64,000 nt of DNA, taken from assembly GCF_000769405.2 (NCBI RefSeq), contig NZ_CP053442.1, positions 1-64,000 on the forward strand, read 5' to 3'. The notes below the pieces were generated by a model. It searched no databases, had not been told where the DNA came from, and saw nothing but the letters and a program-made list of their open reading frames with translations. The position numbers were made by a program, and so were the translations under genes. Shown piece after piece: positions 35,235 to 42,785 of the stretch. Source of the DNA: Rhizobium brockwellii. Lineage in GTDB: Bacteria; Pseudomonadota; Alphaproteobacteria; Rhizobiales; Rhizobiaceae. How positions within the stretch are numbered: the stretch's first letter is position 1; the number at the start of each line of letters is the position of its first letter.

Positions 35235-36049
35235 GCCTGCTTCTCCAGCTCCGACCAGGGGAAGACGGCGATGCGGATGCGATCGAGGATATAATTCATG
35301 ACCACGGCGAGCAGCGTGATCCAGACGACATAGGGAAAGATGACGTCCATCGAGAGATAGCGGCGGACGAGGAAGATGCGGTAGCCGAGACCGGAATCCG
35401 ACGAGATCGCTTCGGCGGCGATCAGGAACAGCCAGGCAGGCCCGAGCTGAAGCCTGAGGCAGGTGATCAGCCGCGGCAGGATCTGCGGCAGCACGACACG
35501 AAGGCCGATCTGCCAGGAGGAGCCGCCGAGCGTTTCAGCCTTGACGATCTGTTCGCGCGGCAGCTCCAGCGCCTTCAGCGCAAGGTCGCGGATCATCGTC
35601 GGCGCAACGCCAATGGCGATCAGCGCGATCTTCGAGGCTTCGCCAAGCCCCATGGCGATGAAAAGGATCGGCAGCAGCGCCAGCGGCGGCACCATCGAGA
35701 TGACGGCGACGAAGGGCGAGAGCAGGGCTCGGAGATACGGCAGCATGCCGATCAGCATGCCGATGACGAGCGCGGTGATCGTGGAGATACCAAGGCCGGC
35801 AAACAGGCGCATCAGGCTCGCGCCGGTATCGGACCAGAGCAAGTATTGGCCGGTGCGCGAATCGGCGATGAAGGCCAGGCGATCGATCGCATCGGCAAAA
35901 CCGGCAAGACCGGGTAGCAGCTTGTCATTGGCATTTTCCGCCAGCCGAGCCGCCGAGCCGAAAGTGTAGGCAACGATCAGCAGCACGAAGGGCAACAGCG
36001 TCAAGGCAAGTTGCGCGCCCCGGCTCGGCCTGGTGTTGATCCAGCGCAT
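35231..36049 (-). CDS. ABC transporter permease of the guanidine operon (NitT/TauT type)
   Basis: A 272-residue inner-membrane permease with about six hydrophobic segments (first LALTLLPFVLLIVAYTFGSA) and the EAA coupling loop KALELPREQIVKAETLGGSS, which contacts the ATPase. Family and length are those of SsuC/TauC-type permeases. It starts 65 bp downstream of the binding-protein gene and is coupled to the ATPase. Substrate is inferred from the operon. Confidence 0.9.
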   Translation of the reverse strand: MRWINTRPSRGAQLALTLLPFVLLIVAYTFGSAARLAENANDKLLPGLAGFADAIDRLAFIADSRTGQYLLWSDTGASLMRLFAGLGISTITALVIGMLIGMLPYLRALLSPFVAVISMVPPLALLPILFIAMGLGEASKIALIAIGVAPTMIRDLALKALELPREQIVKAETLGGSSWQIGLRVVLPQILPRLITCLRLQLGPAWLFLIAAEAISSDSGLGYRIFLVRRYLSMDVIFPYVVWITLLAVVMNYILDRIRIAVFPWSELEKQA

Positions 36050-36114
36050 GAGGAAAGCTCCACTGATGAAGGTTGGGCGGTACGGTCAAAGCCGCACCGC
36101 TGCTTTAAGATCGC

Positions 36115-37188
36115 TTAGAGCGAACCGTCGGCGGCTGCCTTCATGTAGGTCTCGGTGAAGCGCAGCTTGACGTTGCCGCTGTCACCGAGGATCTTGCCAT
36201 CAGGCATTTCGATGCCGATGACATCGGCCGACGGCGCGCCATTGCCGAGCAGGCCCTTCTCGAACAGGAAGTTGCGGACAAGATCCATTGTCTTCGGTAG
36301 GCTGCCCGACGAAGTGAAGGCAACGGCATCGGCCGGCTTGGCAAACAGCTTGGTGGCCGCAAGCTGGGATTCGAAGCCCTTGAGATCGGTGCCCGATGCC
36401 TGGCCCATCGCCTCGCGGGCGGCCTTGCCGTTGGCACTGTCGGCAGTCAGCAGTGCTGCGGTTTCATACCAGATGCCGGCGAGCGCCTTGCCGAAATTCG
36501 GATTGTCCTTCAGCACGCCTGAATTGGCGACCATCAGGTCGATGATCTCGCCCGGCACCTGCGAGCTGTCGAAGACCTTCTTGGCCGTGGGATCCTCGAG
36601 AATGGTCGAGACCAGCGGGTTCCAGGTGACAACCGCGGTCACGTCAGCCGTCTTGTAGGCGGCGACCATATCGGCGTCGGAGGTGTTGACCACTTTCACG
36701 TCGCGCTCGGTCAGCTTGATGCTTTCGAGCGCTCGGGCGAGCAGGTAGTGCGAGACGGAAAATTCGACGAGATTGACGTTCTGTCCCTTGATGTCGGCCA
36801 GGCTCGCCTTGTCCTTGAGGATGACGGCATCATTGCCGTTCGAAAAGTCGCCGACAATCACGGCCGTCGTATCGACGCCGCCGGCAGCCGGGATCGACAG
36901 ACCGTCCATATTGGTCAGCGTCACGGCGTCGAAGGCGCCGGCGGTATATTGGTTCATCGATTCGACGTAGTCGTTGAACTGCGTCACCTCGATCTTGATG
37001 CCGTATTTGTCGGCCCATTTCTTGACGATGCCGTGATCAGCGGCATAACCCCAGGGCATCCAGCCGACATAGATCGACCAGGCGACCTTGAAATCGGTCT
37101 TCTGTTCGGCCTTGGCGATGGAGCCGAGTCCCAGCGCCAGGGACGCCGTCAGTGCGGTAATGGATAGGATCTTCGAAAAAGTCTGCAT
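36115..37188 (-). CDS. ABC transporter substrate-binding protein of the guanidine operon
   Basis: A 357-residue periplasmic receptor. Signal peptide MQTFSKILSITALTASLALG with cleavage near IAKAEQ. The mature protein is of the NMT1/SsuA/TauA class: AWSIYVGWMPWGYAADHGIV, the TQFNDYVESMNQYTAGAFDA loop and EFSVSHYLLARALE. ATG 37188 is used because it follows AAAAGGGGAA at correct spacing; the frame extends to 37215 inside the leader. As first gene of the operon it lies directly behind the guanidine-I riboswitch and is the direct target of its expression platform. A guanidine ligand is likely but unproven. Confidence 0.88.
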   Translation of the reverse strand: MQTFSKILSITALTASLALGLGSIAKAEQKTDFKVAWSIYVGWMPWGYAADHGIVKKWADKYGIKIEVTQFNDYVESMNQYTAGAFDAVTLTNMDGLSIPAAGGVDTTAVIVGDFSNGNDAVILKDKASLADIKGQNVNLVEFSVSHYLLARALESIKLTERDVKVVNTSDADMVAAYKTADVTAVVTWNPLVSTILEDPTAKKVFDSSQVPGEIIDLMVANSGVLKDNPNFGKALAGIWYETAALLTADSANGKAAREAMGQASGTDLKGFESQLAATKLFAKPADAVAFTSSGSLPKTMDLVRNFLFEKGLLGNGAPSADVIGIEMPDGKILGDSGNVKLRFTETYMKAAADGSL

Positions 37189-37193
37189 TGAAA

Positions 37194-37252
37194 TTCCCCT
37201 TTTGCTTTTCTTCAAAAGGGATCGGCAATGACCATCGTGCCGCCAATCCCTT
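37194..37252 (-). promoter_or_regulatory. Expression platform of the riboswitch: two mutually exclusive hairpins
   Basis: Hairpin A pairs 37242-37252 with 37216-37226 (AAGGGATNGGC/GCCNATCCCTT). Hairpin B pairs CAAAAGGG (37213-37220) with CCCTTTTG (37197-37204); on the minus strand B contains the Shine-Dalgarno GGGGAA (37194-37199). They share bases 37216-37220, so only one can form. Formation of B would hide the ribosome-binding site of the binding-protein gene. Ligand-stabilised A would free it, an ON switch at translation. A weak T-run after A makes transcription termination less likely. Confidence 0.55.
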
Positions 37253-37256
37253 GGCT

Positions 37257-37372
37257 TACGAGGTCTCCCGGGCTTTTGTCCCGCCGTGCACCCGGCGGGA
37301 TGTCTCCCCTGCCGGTGGTAGCTCTCGGACCAGCCACGCCTTGCGACGCCGGAACCCTAGCCACCAACTCTG
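37257..37372 (-). promoter_or_regulatory. Guanidine-I riboswitch (ykkC-yxkD class)
   Basis: Reading the minus strand, the leader contains the ykkC consensus blocks in order: GGTGGCTAGGGTTCCGG, then CTGGTCCGAGAGCTACC, then a stem capped by GTGCACGG, and GGGACAAAAGCCCGGGAGAC. These are the conserved guanidine-binding core elements. The aptamer starts essentially at the transcription start predicted from the sigma-54 promoter and precedes the first gene by about 70 nt. It reports free guanidine and normally turns expression on. This supports guanidine, not urea, as the operon's substrate. Confidence 0.93.
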
Positions 37373-37382
37373 CAACTATCGA

Positions 37383-37398
37383 AGCAAAGTGCGTGCCA
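37383..37398 (-). promoter_or_regulatory. Sigma-54 (RpoN) promoter of the guanidine operon
   Basis: On the minus strand TGGCACG, CACT, TTGCT is an exact match to the consensus TGGCACG-N4-TTGCW. The start would be near 37372, just before the riboswitch aptamer. RpoN promoters need an activator such as NtrC, implying that nitrogen limitation gates transcription. Confidence 0.85.
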
Positions 37399-37471
37399 AA
37401 TTATAAATCATTGATTTTATTGAGAGTGCGATGGCACCAATTCCCTGGTAAATGCAATAGTGCATGCACTT

Positions 37472-37486
37472 GCACAGAAAATGTGC
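37472..37486. promoter_or_regulatory. NtrC-like enhancer site
   Basis: GCACAGAAAATGTGC has the GCAC-N7-GTGC geometry of NtrC sites (model GCACTATTTTGGTGC). It lies 100-114 bp upstream of the predicted start, the usual enhancer distance. A half-site ATAGTGC at 37457-37463 may be a second, weaker contact. Confidence 0.6.
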
Positions 37487-37583
37487 GTATTCTGCCGCCG
37501 TCTTAGGCGCTGATTCATTTTTGCCCAGTGAAAAACAAGTCGCAGGCAGACGCACAGAACGCCGAATTGCGGCTGGCCCTGAG

Positions 37584-38501
37584 CTAGTTCCGGAAAGCAC
37601 CGGCCGGGACCGTCGTCACCAGCCGGATATCACGGCGGAAGTCCGATGGTGACATGCCGGCGATGTGGCGGAAGGACTTGTTGAAGGCGCTGATCGAGCC
37701 GAAGCCGCTGTCCATCGCCACTTGCAGCACGTTGGCGCCCTCGCTCATCAGCATCGCCTGGGCGCGCGACAGCCGCAGCAGCGTCACATATTTGCTGAGC
37801 GTCATGCCGGTCGATCGCTTGAACAGGTTCATCGCATATTTCGGATGCAGGTCAGCGGCGCGGGCGATATCGACCGAATCGATGTCGTGCAGGAAATTGG
37901 CGGCGATGAAATCGCACATGCGCGCGACGCTGCGCGAGGAATGCGGATACGGGTGATCGCCGTCGAGATTGATGGCCGTCTGCGACGTCATCGAATAGGG
38001 TTCGAGCGCGATCCGTTCGATGCGCAGCAGCAGCTCGTCGACGGCGTGCTGGGCCTTGGCGGGATCGCCTGAGTTGGCATAGCGGAACCAGCGGGTGAAG
38101 TTCTCCCTGTCGGCGGCATCCGTTGCCGAGGTCAGCAGCGTCTCGCCCTTCATCAACCGGCTGGAAACGCTGATCGGCAGGCGCAGCCGGAAGAAATAGA
38201 CGAGCGGCAGATGGGCGCCGGCATAGAGCGAATCATCCGAGGATTCGTCCATCTGATGTGGCTGACCACCCCAGAAGAGGCACATTTCGCCGGCGTTCAG
38301 CCGGAATTCGTGGTCGCTCATCCGGTAGTGCACGGTGCCGCGCATCACGTAGTTGACCTCGACCTGTGCGTGCCAGTGCGGCATGGCCATAACAGGCGGA
38401 TGGGCATGAAACATCTGCAGCGCTGTCGGCAAACCCTCGATGCTGCTCGCGCCGGGCTGATAGATTGCACGTGTGCCGACCTTACTTTCCGCCAAATTCA
38501 T
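37584..38501 (-). CDS. AraC-family transcriptional regulator of the adjacent sugar operon
   Basis: A 305-residue regulator with an N-terminal cupin sensor (about 30-110; PHWHAQVEVNYVMRGTVHYR, the typical metal/sugar pocket of MelR-like proteins) and a C-terminal double helix-turn-helix (VDIARAADLHPKYAMNLFKR, VLQVAMDSGFGSISAFNKSF) ending GMSPSDFRRD. It is divergent from the importer operon at 38588, with only 86 bp between the starts, so it probably controls that operon and itself. The ligand would be the imported sugar. Confidence 0.9.
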   Translation of the reverse strand: MNLAESKVGTRAIYQPGASSIEGLPTALQMFHAHPPVMAMPHWHAQVEVNYVMRGTVHYRMSDHEFRLNAGEMCLFWGGQPHQMDESSDDSLYAGAHLPLVYFFRLRLPISVSSRLMKGETLLTSATDAADRENFTRWFRYANSGDPAKAQHAVDELLLRIERIALEPYSMTSQTAINLDGDHPYPHSSRSVARMCDFIAANFLHDIDSVDIARAADLHPKYAMNLFKRSTGMTLSKYVTLLRLSRAQAMLMSEGANVLQVAMDSGFGSISAFNKSFRHIAGMSPSDFRRDIRLVTTVPAGAFRN

Positions 38502-38587
38502 GTTCCCTTTTTAGGAGACACCCGCTCCCTTACAGATAGTCTAACCGCGTTCGTGAAAGATCGGCAATTGAAAAGGGAGGATTTTCA

Positions 38588-39862
38588 ATGCGCTTCAAAC
38601 TTCTCGCTGCGACCGCAGCTGTCGCAGTGCTTGCTTCCGGCTCCGCATTCGCGCAGTCGGCCAATCTCACCATCTGGAGCTGGAATACGGCCGCATCAGG
38701 GCTGAAGTCCACACTCGCAGGCTTCAACAAACAGTTTCCCGATATCAAAATCACGGTGGAGGATCTTGGAAACGGCCAGGTCTTCGACAAGACGCTCGCT
38801 GCCTGCGCTGCCGGTGGCGATGGCTTGCCTGATATCGTCAGCATCGAAAACTTCGAGGCTGAAATCTTCTGGAGCCGTTTCCCGGATTGCTTCGCCAATC
38901 TGAAGGAGCTCGGCTATACGCCCGAGATCCAGGCGAAATTCCCCGAATTCAAGCGCACCGAGCTCGAGGTCGGCGACGTCGCCTACGCCATGCCGTGGGA
39001 TTCCGGCCCTGTCGCCGTCTTTTACCGCCGCGACCTCTACGAAAAGGCCGGCGTCGATCCGAGCACCATCAGCACCTGGGACGATTTCATCGCTGCCGGC
39101 AAGAAGATTTCCGCCGCCAATCCCGGCGTGGTTATGGCCCAGGCCGACTTCAACGGCGACAGCGAATGGTTTCGCATGATCGCCAACGAACAGGGTTGCG
39201 GCTATTACTCGACCGACGGCCAGAATATCACCATCAACCAGCCGGCCTGCGTTGCCACGCTGCAAAAGGTGAAGGAGATGAAGGATGCCGGTACGCTGAC
39301 CGCGGCCAACTGGGAAGAGAAAATCCAGGCCGATACTGCCGGCAAGGCTGCAAGCCAGATGTATGGCGGCTGGTATGAGGGCACCGTGCGCTCGACCTCT
39401 CCCGATCTCAAGGGCAAGTGGGGTGTCTACAGAATGCCGAGCCTGACGGCCGACGGGCCCCATGCCGCCAATCTCGGCGGTTCGTCGCTCGCCATTTCGG
39501 CGACGTCCGCGAATAAGGAAGCCGCCTGGAAATTCGTGAACTACGCCCTCGGCACGGATGAGGGTCAGATCACCATGCTGAAGGAGTTCGGTCTGGTCCC
39601 GTCGCTGCTTTCGGCCGAGAAAGATCCCTTCGTCAGTGAGGCGCAGCCCTATTGGGGCGGCCAGAAGGTCTGGGCCGATATCCTGGCGACGCTGCCGAAG
39701 ATCGTACCGAGCCGCGGCACCGCCTTCCAGAGCGATGCCGACGCCATCTACAAGGCGACGCAGACGAAGTTCTTCTCTGGCGGCTATCCCGATGCGAAGG
39801 CGGCTCTCGACGATGCCGCCAAGCAGATCGCTTCAGCGACCGGCCTTCCGATCGCGCAATGA
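38588..39862 (+). CDS. Sugar ABC transporter substrate-binding protein (family 1, CUT1)
   Basis: A 424-residue periplasmic receptor with signal peptide RFKLLAATAAVAVLASGSAF cut near AFAQSA. The family-1 pattern is present: LTIWSWNTAASGLKSTLAGF, DLGNGQVFDKTLAACAAGGD, the DIVSIENFEAEIFWSRFPDC stretch and a late GGSSLAISATSANKEAAWKF. ATG 38588 follows GGGAGGATTTTCA. It begins an operon with two permeases, a MsmK/UgpC-type ATPase and a fused oxidoreductase. Substrate is probably an oligosaccharide or glycoside; sequence alone cannot decide. Confidence 0.9.
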   Translation: MRFKLLAATAAVAVLASGSAFAQSANLTIWSWNTAASGLKSTLAGFNKQFPDIKITVEDLGNGQVFDKTLAACAAGGDGLPDIVSIENFEAEIFWSRFPDCFANLKELGYTPEIQAKFPEFKRTELEVGDVAYAMPWDSGPVAVFYRRDLYEKAGVDPSTISTWDDFIAAGKKISAANPGVVMAQADFNGDSEWFRMIANEQGCGYYSTDGQNITINQPACVATLQKVKEMKDAGTLTAANWEEKIQADTAGKAASQMYGGWYEGTVRSTSPDLKGKWGVYRMPSLTADGPHAANLGGSSLAISATSANKEAAWKFVNYALGTDEGQITMLKEFGLVPSLLSAEKDPFVSEAQPYWGGQKVWADILATLPKIVPSRGTAFQSDADAIYKATQTKFFSGGYPDAKAALDDAAKQIASATGLPIAQ

Positions 39863-39945
39863 ATGACGATGCCGGGCGCTTCAGGCGCCCGGCTTTCCCC
39901 CGGCTTGCAAAGCGGCCGGTCATTCGTTCGTGAGGAGGAGGCTTG

Positions 39946-40806
39946 ATGCCGTTCAGAACCCGGAGCGCCTATGCGTTCCTCGCCCCCTATCTGCTGGTCT
40001 TTGCCACCTTCTGGCTCTGGCCAATCATCAATTCGTTCCTGATCTCCTTTCAGAACACGCGCATTAACCCGTGGAAATATAGTTTCCAGGCCAATTGGGG
40101 CCGGCTCTTCTATGACCCGGCCTTCTACAACGCTCTCTACAATACGCTCATCATCCTGGTGATCCAGGTGCCCATCATGATCGCGCTTGCAACCGTGATG
40201 GCGGTGCTGCTCAATTCACCGCTGCTGAAAGCGCGCCCGCTCTTCCGCTTCGCCTTCTTTGCCCCCGTGGTCGTCGGCGAGGTCGCCTATGCCGCAGTGT
40301 TCCGGCTGATGTTCAGTCTCGATTTCGGCATCATCAACAAAATGATTTCAGCCATCGGCTTCAGTCCGGTTTCCTGGTTCGACAATGCGAATGCGGCAAT
40401 GGCGGTGTTGATCATCGCCGTCACATGGCGCTGGGCGGGCTATAACGCCATCATCCTCCTTGCCGGACTGCAGTCGATCCCCGAGGACGTTTACGAGGCG
40501 GCAACTCTCGACCGGGTGAGCAAGACGCAGCAATTCTTTCACATCACCCTGCCGCTTCTGAAACCGATCATCCTCTTCTGCGTGGTACTTTCGGTGATCG
40601 GCACCATGCAGCTGTTCACCGAGCCCTACCTCATCACCTATCGCGGTGGCCCGGGCGGCGGCACGGAGACCCTCGGTCTGCTGCTCTACCGCCAGGGCTT
40701 CACCTCGCTGAACTTCGGTTATGCCTCGGCGATCGCCTATACGATAGCAGCCCTTGCCGTGGTGATCTCGCTTCTCAATCTCTGGGTCGGGAGGGATCCG
40801 AAATGA
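39946..40806 (+). CDS. Sugar ABC transporter permease (MalF type)
   Basis: A 286-residue inner-membrane permease with six hydrophobic segments and the EAA loop (EDVYEAATLDRVSKTQQFFH). ATG 39946 follows GAGGAGGAG; a TTG three bases upstream is ignored. Its 3' end overlaps the next permease by 4 bp (ATGA). It corresponds to the first permease of CUT1 importers and pairs with the MalG-type protein downstream. Confidence 0.92.
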   Translation: MPFRTRSAYAFLAPYLLVFATFWLWPIINSFLISFQNTRINPWKYSFQANWGRLFYDPAFYNALYNTLIILVIQVPIMIALATVMAVLLNSPLLKARPLFRFAFFAPVVVGEVAYAAVFRLMFSLDFGIINKMISAIGFSPVSWFDNANAAMAVLIIAVTWRWAGYNAIILLAGLQSIPEDVYEAATLDRVSKTQQFFHITLPLLKPIILFCVVLSVIGTMQLFTEPYLITYRGGPGGGTETLGLLLYRQGFTSLNFGYASAIAYTIAALAVVISLLNLWVGRDPK

Positions 40807-41639
40807 GATCCAAATCGCAATCTCTTCTGCTGCGCCAGATCGCGCTGCATGCCGCGCTGGCGCCGCTTGCGATAATCTGGCTGTTTCCGCTCTGGATGAT
40901 GTTCGTCTTCTCGACCATGCCCGACAACGGCATCTTCAGCCCTGACATCGTGCTCTGGCCATCGACCAACTTCGTCGAGAATTTCAAGAACCTGCAGGCC
41001 GATACCGATTTCATCGGCGCGATGCTGATCTCGATCGGCGTCGCGGTCATCTACACCGTGCTCTCGGTGATGCTGACCTCGATGGCGGGCTGGGCGCTGG
41101 CGCGTTACCGTTTCGTCGGCCGTTCCATCGTCATCGCCATCATCCTCGGCACGATCACGCTGCCGTTTTCGGTGGTCGTCATCCCGCAATTCATCATGGT
41201 GGCACGCGAATTCAAACTGGCAAACACCTGGGTGGCGCTGATCGTGCCGCCGCTGTTCAATTCGCTCGGCGTGCTGTTCATGCGGCAGTCCTTCTCGATG
41301 ATGCCGGGCGAGCTTTTCGATGCCGCCCGCGTCGAGGGCGTCAAGGAATGGCAGATCTTCCTGCGCATCGCCCTGCCGCTGGCGCGCCCGACCATGGCCG
41401 CACTGGCGATCATCCTCTTCCTCGCCTCCTGGAACAACTACCTCTGGCCCCTGCTGATCAATTCCAAACCGGGAATGATGACGGCGCCGGTGGCACTGGG
41501 AACGCTGATCGGCCTCACCAAGGTCTCCTGGGGCGGCATCATGGCCGGCGCGGTGCTCCTGACGGCGCCGATCCTCGTCATCTTCGTGGCTCTTCAACGC
41601 CATTTCATCGCCGGCATCGCGGCCGGCGCAATCAAATAA
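40803..41639 (+). CDS. Sugar ABC transporter permease (MalG type)
   Basis: A 278-residue inner-membrane permease with six hydrophobic segments and the MalG-type coupling loop (GELFDAARVEGVKEWQIFLR). Overlap of start and the preceding stop shows translational coupling. The C-terminal TAPILVIFVALQRHFIAGIA is typical of CUT1 second permeases. A repeated TCGGG(C)AAATAAT motif lies between its stop and the ATPase start. Confidence 0.92.
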   Translation: MRSKSQSLLLRQIALHAALAPLAIIWLFPLWMMFVFSTMPDNGIFSPDIVLWPSTNFVENFKNLQADTDFIGAMLISIGVAVIYTVLSVMLTSMAGWALARYRFVGRSIVIAIILGTITLPFSVVVIPQFIMVAREFKLANTWVALIVPPLFNSLGVLFMRQSFSMMPGELFDAARVEGVKEWQIFLRIALPLARPTMAALAIILFLASWNNYLWPLLINSKPGMMTAPVALGTLIGLTKVSWGGIMAGAVLLTAPILVIFVALQRHFIAGIAAGAIK

Positions 41640-41663
41640 TCGGGCAAATAATCGGGAGGCTGC

Positions 41664-42746
41664 ATGGCAGAGCTTTCACTCAGCAACATCGTCAAGCGCT
41701 TCGGCGGCTTTGAGATCATCCACGGCGCCAATCTGGAGGTGAAGGACGGCGAATTCGTCGTCTTCGTCGGACCTTCCGGCTGCGGCAAGTCCACGCTGCT
41801 CAGGATGATCGCCGGCCTCGAGGACATTACATCAGGCGAGCTTCAGATCGGCGGCAGGGTCGTCAACGACGTGGAGCCGGCCGATCGCGGCATTGCCATG
41901 GTCTTCCAGTCCTATGCGCTCTATCCGCACCTGACCGTCGAGGAAAATTTGAGCTTCGGCCTGCGCATGAACGGCAATCCGAAGGCCGACACCGAGCGGC
42001 GCGTGCGCCATGTCGCAGAGATCCTGCAGATCACCGAGCTGATGAAGCGTCGGCCGAAGCAGCTTTCCGGCGGCCAGCGCCAGCGCGTCGCGATCGGCCG
42101 CGCCATCGTCCGCGAACCACAGGTCTTCCTGTTCGACGAACCATTGTCGAACCTCGACGCCGAACTGCGCGTGCAGATGCGCGTCGAAATATCAAGACTG
42201 CACAAGAAGCTCGGCACGACGATGATCTACGTCACCCACGACCAGACGGAAGCGATGACGCTCGCCGACAGGATCGTCGTGCTGCGCGCCGGCAATATCG
42301 AGCAGATCGGCGCGCCGCTCGACCTATACGATGATCCCGCCAATCAGTTCGTCGCCGGCTTCGTCGGCTCGCCGAAGATGAATTTTCTTAAGGCCGTGGT
42401 GGTTGAGACGCAGCCGGGCAGGGCGGTGATCGGGCTGGAAAGTGACGCCAATACCCGCCTGACGCTGCCGGTCGCCGATCCCATCGCAGCCGGCGCAAAA
42501 GTGACGTTCGGCATCCGTCCCGAACATTTCGTCGATGCGGGCACGGGCGATGCCGACCTCACCGTCACCATCGACGTCGCCGAACACCTCGGCAATACCA
42601 GTTACATCTACGCCACCATAGGCCCCGAGCAACTGATCATCGAGCGGCCGGAATCGCGCGTCGCCGGCAATCGCGACACGCTGACAGTCGGCCTTCCCGC
42701 CAACCGCTCATTCCTTTTCGACGGCGCCGGCAAGCGGCTTCGCTGA
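41664..42746 (+). CDS. Sugar ABC transporter ATP-binding protein (UgpC/MsmK type)
   Basis: A 360-residue ATPase with Walker [10 protein letters not shown] (about 36-44), Q-loop [16 protein letters not shown], signature [16 protein letters not shown], Walker [13 protein letters not shown] and H-loop [10 protein letters not shown]. The C-terminal OB/TOBE domain (from about 235; [31 protein letters not shown]) is that of sugar-phosphate/oligosaccharide importers. ATG 41664 follows GGGAGGC. It energises the two permeases before it; these ATPases often serve more than one importer. Confidence 0.93.
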   Translation: MAELSLSNIVKRFGGFEIIHGANLEVKDGEFVVFVGPSGCGKSTLLRMIAGLEDITSGELQIGGRVVNDVEPADRGIAMVFQSYALYPHLTVEENLSFGLRMNGNPKADTERRVRHVAEILQITELMKRRPKQLSGGQRQRVAIGRAIVREPQVFLFDEPLSNLDAELRVQMRVEISRLHKKLGTTMIYVTHDQTEAMTLADRIVVLRAGNIEQIGAPLDLYDDPANQFVAGFVGSPKMNFLKAVVVETQPGRAVIGLESDANTRLTLPVADPIAAGAKVTFGIRPEHFVDAGTGDADLTVTIDVAEHLGNTSYIYATIGPEQLIIERPESRVAGNRDTLTVGLPANRSFLFDGAGKRLR

Positions 42747-42785
42747 ACTAAAATCCAAAGACACAAAGACGAAAGAGGATTTTCC

